DNA from: Ralstonia sp. ASV6
GTDB lineage: Bacteria > Pseudomonadota > Gammaproteobacteria > Burkholderiales > Burkholderiaceae
Direction of reading: 5' to 3'
Assembly (NCBI RefSeq): GCF_016429285.1
Contig: NZ_JAELUI010000017.1
Span: forward strand, 1 to 54,426
Length of the DNA: 54,426 nucleotides
The notes beneath the pieces are model-generated. The model was not told the DNA's origin. It ran no database searches and saw only the letters and a program-made list of their open reading frames with translations. This document shows positions 42,959 through 50,975 of this stretch, piece after piece. Both the position numbers and the translations under genes were made by a program. Numbering within the stretch: position 1 is the first letter of the stretch; every line of letters begins with the position of its first letter.

Positions 42959-43879
42959 ATGGGAATGGGGTTTCAGGGCGCACTGCGCGCCTGGGCAGGC
43001 GCACTTGCCTGCATGTCGGTCATGGGGTTGATGAGCGCCACGGCTGCCCACGCGCAACAGGCCAGCAATCCGGAACAGGAAATCAAGCAGGCCTGGGCTG
43101 CCGCCAAGGCCAGTGCAAAGGCGGGGCCCACGTCGGTTGCACTGCGTGACCAGGCCACGCTCAAGATCGGCGCGAACGAAGTCTTCATCCCGCAGCCGGC
43201 CGCCGGCCAGCTCATGCACGCCATGGGCAACGGCAACAGCCAGGACTTGCTCGGCCTGGTCATGCCCACCGACGAAGAGAGCGACTGGATGGTGATCGCC
43301 GAGTACGAGGCGTCGGGCTATATCAAGGACGACGACGCCAAAGACTGGAACGTCGACGACCTGTTCAAGTCGCTCAAGGAAGGCACCGCTGCCGCCAACG
43401 AAGAGCGCGAGAAGCGTGGCATCCCCGCGCTGGAGATCCAGGGCTGGGTTGAGCGCCCGCACTATGACGCCGCCACGCACCGCCTGATCTGGTCGATGGC
43501 CGCGCGCTCCAAGGGCCAGCCCGCCAACGAGCCGGAATCGGTCAACTACAACACCTACGCACTGGGCCGCGACGGCTACATCAGCCTGAACCTGATCACC
43601 GCAAGCGACCACGTGGCCGCCGACAAGCCCGCCGTGCAGAAGCTCCTGGCCGACCTCGACTTCAAGGACGGCAAGCGCTACACCGACTTCAACGCCAAGA
43701 CCGACAAGGTGGCCGAGTACGGCCTGGCTGCGCTGGTCGGTGGCATCGCCGCCAAGAAGCTCGGCCTGTTTGCCGTGATTGCCGCTTTCCTGGCCAAGTT
43801 TGCCAAGGTGGCGATCCTTGCCGTGGCGGGCTTTGGCGCAGCGATTGCCAAGTTCTTCAAGCGCAAGCCGAGCGCCTGA
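42959..43879 (+). CDS. DUF2167 membrane protein
   Basis: 306 aa. Signal peptide ending AAHAQQ, a periplasmic DUF2167 domain (residues ~50-265; LGLVMPTDEESDWMVIAEYE, SGYIKDDDAKDWN, YNTYALGRDGYISLNLI), and a C-terminal stretch of one or two helices (LGLFAVIAAFLAKFAKVAILAVAG) ending in basic residues (KFFKRKPSA). It precedes the protease gene by 19 bp, so the two are an operon. DUF2167 has no assigned function. Confidence 0.85.
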   Translation: MGMGFQGALRAWAGALACMSVMGLMSATAAHAQQASNPEQEIKQAWAAAKASAKAGPTSVALRDQATLKIGANEVFIPQPAAGQLMHAMGNGNSQDLLGLVMPTDEESDWMVIAEYEASGYIKDDDAKDWNVDDLFKSLKEGTAAANEEREKRGIPALEIQGWVERPHYDAATHRLIWSMAARSKGQPANEPESVNYNTYALGRDGYISLNLITASDHVAADKPAVQKLLADLDFKDGKRYTDFNAKTDKVAEYGLAALVGGIAAKKLGLFAVIAAFLAKFAKVAILAVAGFGAAIAKFFKRKPSA

Positions 43880-43898
43880 TCAGGCGAGCACGGACATC

Positions 43899-44618
43899 AT
43901 GGCCAAGCTGCTGATCCTGCTGTTCTCGGGGCTCAAGTTCGGCAAGCTGCTGACCACCGGCGGCACGATGCTGCTGTCGGTGGTGGTGTATGCCTTTGCG
44001 TTCGGCTGGCGCTATGCGGTGGGTTTCGTGGTGCTGCTGTTCATCCACGAGATGGGGCATTTCATGGCGGCACGCCAACGCGGGCTGGCGGTAGGTGCAC
44101 CTACCTTCATCCCGTTCGTGGGCGCGTGGATCGACCTCAAAGAGCAACCGATGGATGTCGAGACCGAGGCCTACATCGGCCTGGCAGGCCCCGTCGCGGG
44201 CACAGTCGGGGCAATGCTCTGCTACGGTCTCGCGCGCTATACCGATAGCCAGTTGCTGCTCGCCTTGGCCTACGCCGGCTGCTTCCTGAACCTGTTCAAC
44301 CTGATCCCGATGTCGCCGTTTGACGGCGGGCGCATCACGGCGGTGCTGTCGCCGCGCATCTGGTTTCTGGGGGTGCCAGTGCTGGTGGCGCTGTTCATGT
44401 GGCAACCGAGCCCGATCCTGATCCTGATCGCCGTGCTGGCCGTGCCGCAGTTGATGAAGGCATGGCGCTACGATCCGGACGCGCCGGAAAACCGCGCGTA
44501 CTACAGCATCTCCAACGAGTCGCGCCTGACCTACACCGTGTACTACATCGGCCTGGTCGTCTTCCTGGCGATGATGAGCCACGAGCTGCACGACATGCTG
44601 GGCAGCGTGCGCGCATAA
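43899..44618 (+). CDS. Site-2-protease (M50) family membrane metalloprotease
   Basis: 239 aa from ATG 43899. HEMGHFMAA carries the HExxH zinc motif in a helix, and NLIPMSPFDGGRI has the third ligand Asp (NxxPxxxxDGG). There are five to six helices and no PDZ domain, so it is a compact M50B-type protease. It should cleave within the membrane. The DUF2167 protein upstream is a likely substrate or partner, by position. A split terminator and the mobile element follow. Confidence 0.88.
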   Translation: MAKLLILLFSGLKFGKLLTTGGTMLLSVVVYAFAFGWRYAVGFVVLLFIHEMGHFMAARQRGLAVGAPTFIPFVGAWIDLKEQPMDVETEAYIGLAGPVAGTVGAMLCYGLARYTDSQLLLALAYAGCFLNLFNLIPMSPFDGGRITAVLSPRIWFLGVPVLVALFMWQPSPILILIAVLAVPQLMKAWRYDPDAPENRAYYSISNESRLTYTVYYIGLVVFLAMMSHELHDMLGSVRA

Positions 44619-44630
44619 AAAAACCTCCGC
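44617..44630. terminator. Left arm of a bidirectional terminator split by the mobile element
   Basis: AAAAAAACCTCCGC overlaps the protease stop codon. Its exact reverse complement, GCGGAGGTTTTTT, is at 50196-50208 just after the sodB 3' end. Joined, the two arms make a standard bidirectional intrinsic terminator (9-bp stem, A-run on one side, T-run on the other) for two convergent genes. Alone, each arm has no partner nearby. Confidence 0.65.
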
Positions 44631-44650
44631 AAATGTTCTTTACCCCAAGC

Positions 44651-45087
44651 ACAGATACATAGATTGAGGTGAAGCAGAGCCGGAGAGGTGGAAATCGATG
44701 TCTCACGCCCCTACATCAGGGGCGTTTTCTTTGCGTTGAATTTACAAGTTATCCCCTAACGCCACATCGTATGCATGCCGATGTAGTTGAGTAGCAGTCT
44801 TTCTTTGAAAGACGAGTAGCAGCTTTTCCGCAACACACCTGCTACCGCGTTCGTAACGGCGCCTGTTTACAAATTCTGGCAAGGCGGCGTACTATCGGCA
44901 CCCGCAGTTGGGCTGGGAGGCCTTCAGCACTGTTCGAAGCTCTCTTCTGAGAGTACGGTGAGGAATCCTTAGTAGTCCTGCTCATTTGCACCGCAGTACC
45001 CGTCTGACTTGCGCCCGCAACTCGAACCCGGGCGGCTTCAAGCCAGGCGAATCCCTTTGACTTAAGTCTCAATCAAGGAGATTCGCC
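44651..45087. promoter_or_regulatory. Leader region of the mobile element
   Basis: This 437-bp non-coding stretch holds an early terminator (44706-44732) and a striking structure at 44789-44822: GAGTAGCAG, a perfect hairpin GTCTTTC-TTT-GAAAGAC, then GAGTAGCAG again. Further on is a GC-rich pair near 45020-45050 (CGCAACTCGAACCCGGGCGG region). It should contain the promoter and may contain recombinase binding sites at the left end. CAAGGAG precedes the first gene. No tRNA is present. Confidence 0.4.
44706..44732 (+). terminator. Intrinsic terminator near the left end of the element
   Basis: CGCCCCT-ACATC-AGGGGCG followed by TTTTCTTT. It would stop read-through from the protease gene into the element now that the native terminator is split. 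Confidence 0.8.
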
Positions 45088-45387
45088 GTGGCTCGTCCAT
45101 CGTCTGAAGAACTCGCTCGCTTACGCGACGTTCAAGCTGTCACCGCGCTCTTGGCCCTTGCTACACATGCCAAGCGCGACTCTACATTCACCCCAACGAA
45201 ATCTGCAGGCACACAGCGCTGGCACGCGACCGCTGGCACTCTGCACTTCGAGCTACTGCTGAACGGGCCGAAATTCTTCGATACCCGGGCACAAGCCGGC
45301 GGCGGGGGTGCTATTGACCTCGCCATCCATCTGTATCGCCTGAGCTTCAACGAAGCAATCGGATTGCTCCACGCGCGGGGCGTCTGA
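45088..45387 (+). CDS. Small DUF3991-like protein, first gene of the recombinase operon
   Basis: 99 aa. The N-terminal half is helical (SSEELARLRDVQAVTALLALA). The C-terminal half, FFDTRAQAGGGGAIDLAIHL then SFNEAIGLLHARGV, matches the GGGGAIDLVMHL...F.EAv.wL pattern of DUF3991/primase-type domains found ahead of Toprim proteins, without zinc cysteines. Here it stands alone without Toprim. Its stop overlaps the recombinase ATG by one base (TGATG at 45385-45389), so it is translationally coupled. It may bind DNA for the recombinases or be a relic of cargo. Confidence 0.7.
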   Translation: MARPSSEELARLRDVQAVTALLALATHAKRDSTFTPTKSAGTQRWHATAGTLHFELLLNGPKFFDTRAQAGGGGAIDLAIHLYRLSFNEAIGLLHARGV

Positions 45388-46799
45388 TGTTCGTTACTGT
45401 TCGAAGCAAAGTATTCACAGATGCGACCGGCGTCCATACAGAGATACCGGCGCTGTTGACCCCTGCTGGCGTGCTCGAGCCCTTGCTCGACTATTGCCTG
45501 TCCCGCAGCCATGACCGCAGCCTGGCATGGATGGGGAAGGTCACGCGGGCGGTGAGGATGTTCCTCGAATATCTGCAAGCAAATCCGGCTGAGCGCGATA
45601 CCTACCAGCTCTTTCAGAACTTCGCTCAGCGCCTCTACACCGGAACCTTCGACCGAAATACTGGGCTTGACCCCAGTGGCTTGTGCTGGGCGCCGATGTC
45701 ACCCCATGACGCTGAGCTCATCATCACGAACCTCTCCGACTTCTTCGACTGGCTTGGAGAAATGCGCCCTGAAGCCGCTAAAGTGAACCCGCGTTATGCG
45801 GGCGGCGCCTTCGACCGGCAGACTGACGAGACTGCTTACCAGTATCGACGCAACAAGGCCTTCCTCGGACACACCTGGGCGGCGAACGCATCCCCCGCCG
45901 AAACCGGGCACCGTGTCCGAGGTCGGCGTCTGCCGAAAGTCGAGAAAGGCGAGCCTCCGGCCTTCCCGGAGGAGCGATTCGAGGAGTTGCTTGTCAAGGG
46001 GTTCTGCGCAGCTGGGCGCCATGACTACCGCGGCATGCTTATCACCCTGCTATTGCACGGCGCAGGCTTCCGCGAATCGGAACCCTTCCATCTCTTCATC
46101 TCGGACGTGTTCCCGGACCCGGCCAACCCGCGCCAAGCTAGAGTCCACATCCACCATCCCAGCTATGGCGCAGCGCCGGCTGACTGGCGTGACGAAAAGG
46201 GCCGGCCGCGCAAGGGCAATCGGACGGAATACCTCGCGCATCAGTTCGGCCTCGCGCCCCGCACCGAATTGCTGAGCCGCCAACAAGCAGGCTGGAAAGG
46301 CGGCACGCACGATGCGGCGTACTACAAGCAGGCGTACTGGTTCCTACCCGAGTATGGAGAGTGGTTCCTACAGCTCTGGCACCGTTATCTCGAACAGGTG
46401 GCCCGTGTTGACCGCAGCCATCCGTTCGCCTTCATAAACCTAGGCCGTGAGCCCGTTGGCGCTATGTACAAGCTGGCCCAATACAACAAGGCGCATGCAG
46501 CTGCCTGTGAGCGCATCGGGCTCAAGGTTGGCAAGGCGCTCGGGACTACACCGCACGGTCACCGCCACGCCTATGGCCGGCGCCTTAGAAATGCTGGTGT
46601 CGACAAGGCGAATATCCGGCGCTTCATGCATCACGGCTCGCTGGAGAGCCAGGAGGTCTACACGCAATCGAACAACCGTGAGGCTCTGGTGGCGCTCGAA
46701 GTTGCCGCGCTGCGATTGCGGGACAAGGCAGTGGGGGGGCCTAGTGCTGAGCAATATCAAAACTACGACGGAGTAATCTCATGCCAGAAAAGAACATAA
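45387..46799 (+). CDS. gmtY: Tyrosine recombinase, GmtY-like
   Basis: 470 aa. N-terminal SAM-like core-binding part (DRSLAWMGKVTRAVRMFLEYL, residues 44-63) and C-terminal catalytic domain. Catalytic residues seen: Arg229 (GAGFRESE), His390 and Arg393 (HGHRH), His416 (MHHGS) and Tyr425 (EVYTQS). The full set is present, so it should be active. In the trio it is the first recombinase. It overlaps the next gene by 19 bp. Assignment to GmtY is by architecture and order, from memory of the family. Confidence 0.8.
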   Translation: MFVTVRSKVFTDATGVHTEIPALLTPAGVLEPLLDYCLSRSHDRSLAWMGKVTRAVRMFLEYLQANPAERDTYQLFQNFAQRLYTGTFDRNTGLDPSGLCWAPMSPHDAELIITNLSDFFDWLGEMRPEAAKVNPRYAGGAFDRQTDETAYQYRRNKAFLGHTWAANASPAETGHRVRGRRLPKVEKGEPPAFPEERFEELLVKGFCAAGRHDYRGMLITLLLHGAGFRESEPFHLFISDVFPDPANPRQARVHIHHPSYGAAPADWRDEKGRPRKGNRTEYLAHQFGLAPRTELLSRQQAGWKGGTHDAAYYKQAYWFLPEYGEWFLQLWHRYLEQVARVDRSHPFAFINLGREPVGAMYKLAQYNKAHAAACERIGLKVGKALGTTPHGHRHAYGRRLRNAGVDKANIRRFMHHGSLESQEVYTQSNNREALVALEVAALRLRDKAVGGPSAEQYQNYDGVISCQKRT

Positions 46800-49381
46800 C
46801 GAAAATGCACAAGACGTCCGTCATTGAAGCTCCTCCAAAGGAGAAAGGGGTGAGGCGAGAAACGGATACTACCCTCGGTTGGGTCAAGCGCGACTATCCG
46901 CAACTCGCTGCTTGGCGTGAGTTGGCTGTGTCGTGGCTCAAGGGTGAAACGCGAGGTATTGCTCCAAGACTCCAAGCCTTAGGGATATTCTTCGTTCGCT
47001 ATCTAATCCAGCAAGGTCTGCCGCTCGACCTGGCAGCATTGTTGAAACGCGACGCAATTCTGCCCGACTTCTATCGAACGACCTGCCCAGATTCAAGGCA
47101 AGGCATCGAATACAACAATATCATCCACGCCTTTCTGAACTTCGTGCTACTGCACGAGTTCAGCCACGCCGCCGACGACGGCCAACTGGTAGTCTCGCCG
47201 GCGTTTCGCAACCCCGTGCCCCGGATGTCCAAGAGCGGCCTGCCTCGTCGCGACGAGAGCGTGCATTCGCCGCTTCCATACGGCTACATTGACGAATTAC
47301 GGCAGATGCTCGCTGCTGGGCCTCACTTCCGCGATTGGCAGTGGGCGCAGAGTGCGTTGGGAGCCGAAATCGGTCAGCGCGGGCCTGGTGGGCCCGACTG
47401 GTTCGAGGTAAGCGAAGAGCAGATTGACCGGCACGACCCGGACTGCGTATGGCGCGAGCGACCAATGGCGAATGGAACGCGCTTGGAGATGTGGAGCCCA
47501 GTTCGTTGGGTGGCTCTGCTCGTGAAGCTCATCCTGCCACTCCGTACGTTTCAGGTTCGCATGCTCGACTCGGGCGAAGCCGATACTTGGCGCTACACGG
47601 CGGGGAAATGGACGCTGAGCCTAAGCCAGCTCGCACAGGGTAGCGAACGCCGGCCCTTGCAACAGGGCGTGTTCCGCCGCAGCGCCTCGCTAGTCGAAGG
47701 CGAGGCGGTCTCGACCGTGCTCTACATCAACACCAATAAGACCGCCGACATCGCAAAGTCCGGGCCGGAGAAGGGGTACGTGTTGCCGTGGTCCTTTGGC
47801 GGACCGGTACATCAGGACGTCTTCTACTGGCTTGAAAAACTCCGCGACTGGCAAGCAAAGTACAACGCCGTCGGGAGGCGTACTGCCTGGACAGAACTGG
47901 ATGGCCGCCATATGCAGGCGAAGAGCGCCGTGCAATTGGCTGAATATCCGGACACGTGCTTCCTCTTTAGAGCGCCAGAGGCCGTCGAAGGAGAGCGCCA
48001 TCTTCCTATCCGAAACAGGGGGCTGGATAGTTGCTGGTTCCGCCTGCTAGACGCACTGGAGCTGCGGCTAGCAGCCCGGGGCGAGACTCATCGCAACGGC
48101 ACGCCAATTCGCTTCCTCCCGCCGCCGGAGGAGGACAATAATGGAACGACAACTCTCTTCCCCCTGCACAGCCTACGTGTCTCCCTTATCACTGCGTTGG
48201 CACTTGAAGGCCAAGTACCATTCCCCGTCCTGCAAAAACTTGTCGGCCACAGTCGCCTGCTAATGACCTTGTACTACACGAAGCCCGGCGCGTCGCGCAT
48301 CCGCGAAGTGCTCCATGGCGCGGCGGAGCGGCTCGAGGCGAACAAGGAGGTGAGCATCCAGAACTTCCTACTCGACACCGAGCATGACGAACTCCTGCAG
48401 AATGCCATCTGTAACAGCGTGCCGAGCCTCGCCGCCTGCATCCCACAGCATCCGGCCGCGCGCAATCCGGCAGGCTGGATGCCGATGCACCACGGCCTGT
48501 GTCTTGTCGGCGGCAGCACCAGCGAGGTCGAGGAAAACGGCGCGGTGGGAGGTTGCTACAACGGCGGTCCAAACATCGGCTCAGCTTCAGCCCCCAGGCA
48601 CGGACCCGTTCCGGGCGGCAGCCGTAACTGCGTCCGCTGTCGCTGGTTCGTGACGGAGCCGCACCACCTGCCGGCGCTGGCCGCCCACTTCAACACGCTC
48701 GCCTATTGCTTCGACGAGGCGCGAAACTCCTGTCTCATTCGGGAAAACGAGCTTCAAGACCTGAAGAAGCAGAAAGCTGATGCGGAAGACGCCGGTCGGC
48801 CGTTCACCGGACTGGACGCCTACCGGCAGGCGGAACGGGTGTGGGAGAGTGCCATGAAGCGATTCAGCGACCTTGCCGAAGACCTGGTGGCCTGTTGGCG
48901 GCTCATCGAACGTTGCAAGGTCGCGCTGGAAGCCCCGCAGGGCGACGGCACGCAATTGGTGGCCGCCGGCACGGTGCGAGACGTCCATGTCGGCTTCGAG
49001 GAAACAGAGTCAGAATTGCTGCAACTCACCGGCGTGTGTGAGAGCGTCGAGGTCTACCCCGACCTCGAACCAGGCAAGGCCATATTCCGCCGCAGCCAGT
49101 TGCTCGATGCGGTCCTCTTCAACGAAGACCTGCCACCTGTGTTCATGCTGTTGAGTGAACAGGAGCAACTCCTCGCCGGCAACGCCTTCATGCGCCGCTT
49201 GGCCGAGCAGATGAACCCAGCGAATCCCGCGCTCGGCCAGCGCCAAGTGATTAGCTTGATGGACGCGGGTGCGAGCCTTGGTCGGCACTTCGACGTGGAC
49301 CTCACCTCGCTGCTGCCTAAAACAACTCGCAGCCAATCGTTACCTGCTGCGCATCGGTTCCTCGTGGAGGTCGAAGCATGA
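46781..49381 (+). CDS. gmtZ: Large tyrosine recombinase with C-terminal Cys region, GmtZ-like (VPA1269 family)
   Basis: 866 aa. The catalytic domain spans residues ~230-505: Arg255 (LPLRTF), His463 and Arg466 (HSLRV), His490 (LVGHS) and Tyr499 (LYYTKPG). After it comes a ~360-aa extension with Cys574, Cys592, Cys617 and Cys620 (CVRCRWF), a possible zinc site, then a helical/coiled stretch (NELQDLKKQKADAEDA). This two-part plan recalls TnpB of Tn554. It starts inside gmtY and ends overlapping gmtX by 4 bp. Both recombinases having complete active sites suggests a heteromeric integrase. Confidence 0.8.
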   Translation: MPEKNITKMHKTSVIEAPPKEKGVRRETDTTLGWVKRDYPQLAAWRELAVSWLKGETRGIAPRLQALGIFFVRYLIQQGLPLDLAALLKRDAILPDFYRTTCPDSRQGIEYNNIIHAFLNFVLLHEFSHAADDGQLVVSPAFRNPVPRMSKSGLPRRDESVHSPLPYGYIDELRQMLAAGPHFRDWQWAQSALGAEIGQRGPGGPDWFEVSEEQIDRHDPDCVWRERPMANGTRLEMWSPVRWVALLVKLILPLRTFQVRMLDSGEADTWRYTAGKWTLSLSQLAQGSERRPLQQGVFRRSASLVEGEAVSTVLYINTNKTADIAKSGPEKGYVLPWSFGGPVHQDVFYWLEKLRDWQAKYNAVGRRTAWTELDGRHMQAKSAVQLAEYPDTCFLFRAPEAVEGERHLPIRNRGLDSCWFRLLDALELRLAARGETHRNGTPIRFLPPPEEDNNGTTTLFPLHSLRVSLITALALEGQVPFPVLQKLVGHSRLLMTLYYTKPGASRIREVLHGAAERLEANKEVSIQNFLLDTEHDELLQNAICNSVPSLAACIPQHPAARNPAGWMPMHHGLCLVGGSTSEVEENGAVGGCYNGGPNIGSASAPRHGPVPGGSRNCVRCRWFVTEPHHLPALAAHFNTLAYCFDEARNSCLIRENELQDLKKQKADAEDAGRPFTGLDAYRQAERVWESAMKRFSDLAEDLVACWRLIERCKVALEAPQGDGTQLVAAGTVRDVHVGFEETESELLQLTGVCESVEVYPDLEPGKAIFRRSQLLDAVLFNEDLPPVFMLLSEQEQLLAGNAFMRRLAEQMNPANPALGQRQVISLMDAGASLGRHFDVDLTSLLPKTTRSQSLPAAHRFLVEVEA

Positions 49382-50031
49382 ATATGAGGACGGACATCCA
49401 CCCGGACGCAGTCCTTGAATCACTGCTCGCCAAGGGCGGACGCTCGCACCGGCGCGCAAATCTCGCGAGAATGCACGAACTTTGCCGTCGGCAGCATGAG
49501 ACAGGCGGGCGCGACTTCTCGCTGCCCTCTGTTGGCCGGCTGGCCGAAGCCGAGGGCATTATGAAAGGCCGAGCCCTCTATAACGCTCAGTCTGCGGACT
49601 ACCGCGAACTCATTCTGGCCTGGTCAGCCTATGCTGGACCGCCTTCACCGAAAGCGCCAAGGACGCTGGCGAGCCATGACTACCTCATGCGCATCGAAGA
49701 CCCCGCTATCCGCTCTATCATGCAGGCCATCGTTGCGGAACGCGACAAGCTCAAGGCGCAACTCAACGTGTTGAAAGCTAACGTGCAAGTGACCGTGGAC
49801 CGGCGGCCACTTGGCGCGGATGTCGCCGCACCTGGTTCGGTCGCCGTGCTCGCCATGGCCGCCCAGTTCACGCCTTCGGAGCGCCAAGCATTGCAAAAGG
49901 CTGTATCGACACCTTACCTCGAAGAACGTGGGCTCCGGGAGGGTAGCCACGGCGAAATCGTGAATGAGCGGGGGCGAACCATCTTCGAGGTGGGATTCGC
50001 GCGTGCGATTCGCAAAGTGCTAGGTGATTGA
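49378..50031 (+). CDS. gmtX: GmtX-like third protein of the trio
   Basis: 217 aa, largely helical. HPDAVLESLLAKG, then RANLARMHELCRRQHETGGRDFS and VGRLAEAEGIMKGRALYNAQS suggest an HTH-type DNA-binding N-terminus. A coiled-coil segment follows (VAERDKLKAQLNVLKANVQV). It plays the place of TnpC in Tn554, a small accessory factor. The ATG overlaps the gmtZ stop (ATGA at 49378-49381). No enzymatic motif. It is the last gene before the element's right end. Confidence 0.75.
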   Translation: MNMRTDIHPDAVLESLLAKGGRSHRRANLARMHELCRRQHETGGRDFSLPSVGRLAEAEGIMKGRALYNAQSADYRELILAWSAYAGPPSPKAPRTLASHDYLMRIEDPAIRSIMQAIVAERDKLKAQLNVLKANVQVTVDRRPLGADVAAPGSVAVLAMAAQFTPSERQALQKAVSTPYLEERGLREGSHGEIVNERGRTIFEVGFARAIRKVLGD

Positions 50032-50046
50032 CCAACACAATGAAAA

Positions 50047-50072
50047 GGCGCCGACAAAAAATCGTCGGCGCC
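50047..50072 (+). terminator. Hairpin after gmtX
   Basis: A perfect 9-bp stem (GGCGCCGAC / GTCGGCGCC) 15 bp after the gmtX stop, without a T-run. A second perfect small palindrome, GATGTATCCATACATC, lies at 50092-50107 and may be a protein site near the right end. Confidence 0.6.
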
Positions 50073-50195
50073 AATAGATACGATGCAATGGGATGTATCC
50101 ATACATCGAAAGCCTTGGGACACAGAAGCCTTACAAATGAAGCCTTCCGCGATACCCACCCACGAACTATGTACGGTTACGGTATAAGTCCAAGC

Positions 50196-50208
50196 GCGGA
50201 GGTTTTTT
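50196..50208. terminator. Right arm of the split bidirectional terminator
   Basis: GCGGAGGTTTTTT, the exact reverse complement of 44618-44630, lies 28 bp past the sodB stop. It abuts the direct repeat CCAAGC of the element. Confidence 0.65.
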
Positions 50209-50236
50209 CTTGGTACTGTGCTTGCTTGGTTTCGCT

Positions 50237-50815
50237 TTATGCGAAGTTCGCAGCGACGAAGTCCCAGTTGACCAGGCTCCAGAACGCCTCGACGTACTTC
50301 GGACGAGCGTTCCGGTAGTCGATGTAGTAGGCGTGTTCCCACACGTCGCAGGTCAGCAGCGGCTTGGCATCGGTGGTCAGCGGCGTAGCGGCGTTCGAGG
50401 TGGACACCAGGTCCAGCGAGCCGTCAGCCTTCTTCACCAGCCAGGCCCAGCCCGAACCGAAGGTGCCAACGGCCGTCTTCGTGAACTCTTCCTTGAACTT
50501 GTCGAAGCTGCCCCACTTGGCGTTGATGGCGTCAGCCAGGGCACCGGTCGGAGCGCCGCCGCCGTTCGGCTTCAGGCCGTTCCAGTAGAACGTGTGGTTC
50601 CACACCTGTGCGGCGTTGTTGAAGATGCCGCCCGAGGACTTCTTGACGATGTCTTCCAGGCTCAGGTTCTCGAACTCGGTACCCGGGATCAGGTTGTTCA
50701 GGTTCGTGACGTAGGTTTGGTGGTGCTTACCGTAGTGGAACTCCAGGGTTTCCTTGGAGATGGTCGGCGCCAGGGCGTCGAGTGCGTACGGCAGCGGGGG
50801 GAGCGTGTGGGCCAT
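50237..50815 (-). CDS. sodB: Superoxide dismutase, Fe type
   Basis: 192 aa from ATG 50815 (AAGGGA upstream). Metal ligands: His in [12 protein letters not shown], His in [12 protein letters not shown], Asp and His in [13 protein letters not shown]. The residues [13 protein letters not shown] and [10 protein letters not shown] are of the iron class. Cytosolic homodimer that dismutates superoxide. It lies downstream of xseA on the same strand; its 3' terminator appears to have been split by the element. Confidence 0.95.
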   Translation of the reverse strand: MAHTLPPLPYALDALAPTISKETLEFHYGKHHQTYVTNLNNLIPGTEFENLSLEDIVKKSSGGIFNNAAQVWNHTFYWNGLKPNGGGAPTGALADAINAKWGSFDKFKEEFTKTAVGTFGSGWAWLVKKADGSLDLVSTSNAATPLTTDAKPLLTCDVWEHAYYIDYRNARPKYVEAFWSLVNWDFVAANFA

Positions 50816-50975
50816 GTGTTTTTCCCTTCTGTGGGTTGTGTGCGGGGTTGCGTGAGTCGGGAGCGACGATTGTAGGAGAGTTGCAAAACCGGCGCAAACA
50901 GCGTGCCAAATACTCGGAATACCCGCGAAACACGTGCGGAATCGCAGCAATGACCGTTATGTGGACATGCGCCGG

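Larger units (their letters stand above)
44645..50195. mobile_element. Compact Gamma-Mobile-Trio-like element, nearly without cargo
   Basis: Between protease and sodB lies about 5.55 kb with three overlapping genes for two tyrosine recombinases and a small helical protein, preceded by one 99-aa gene. Order and sizes (470, 866, 217 aa) match the described GmtY-GmtZ-GmtX trio of mobile islands. A 6-bp direct repeat CCAAGC occurs at 44645-44650 and 50190-50195 and is my best guess for the crossover core; 6-7-bp cores are known for the related Tn554. The ends are inferred, not proven. Codon use looks less GC-biased than the flanks. Confidence 0.7.

Noticed and set aside
44651-45087. tRNA or tmRNA integration site at the element's left end
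   Set aside because: No cloverleaf, T-loop or tmRNA-like 3' end could be made from this stretch.
50028-50318. 96-codon frame after gmtX
   Set aside because: It covers the hairpin, the split terminator arm and the sodB 3' end; no ribosome site.
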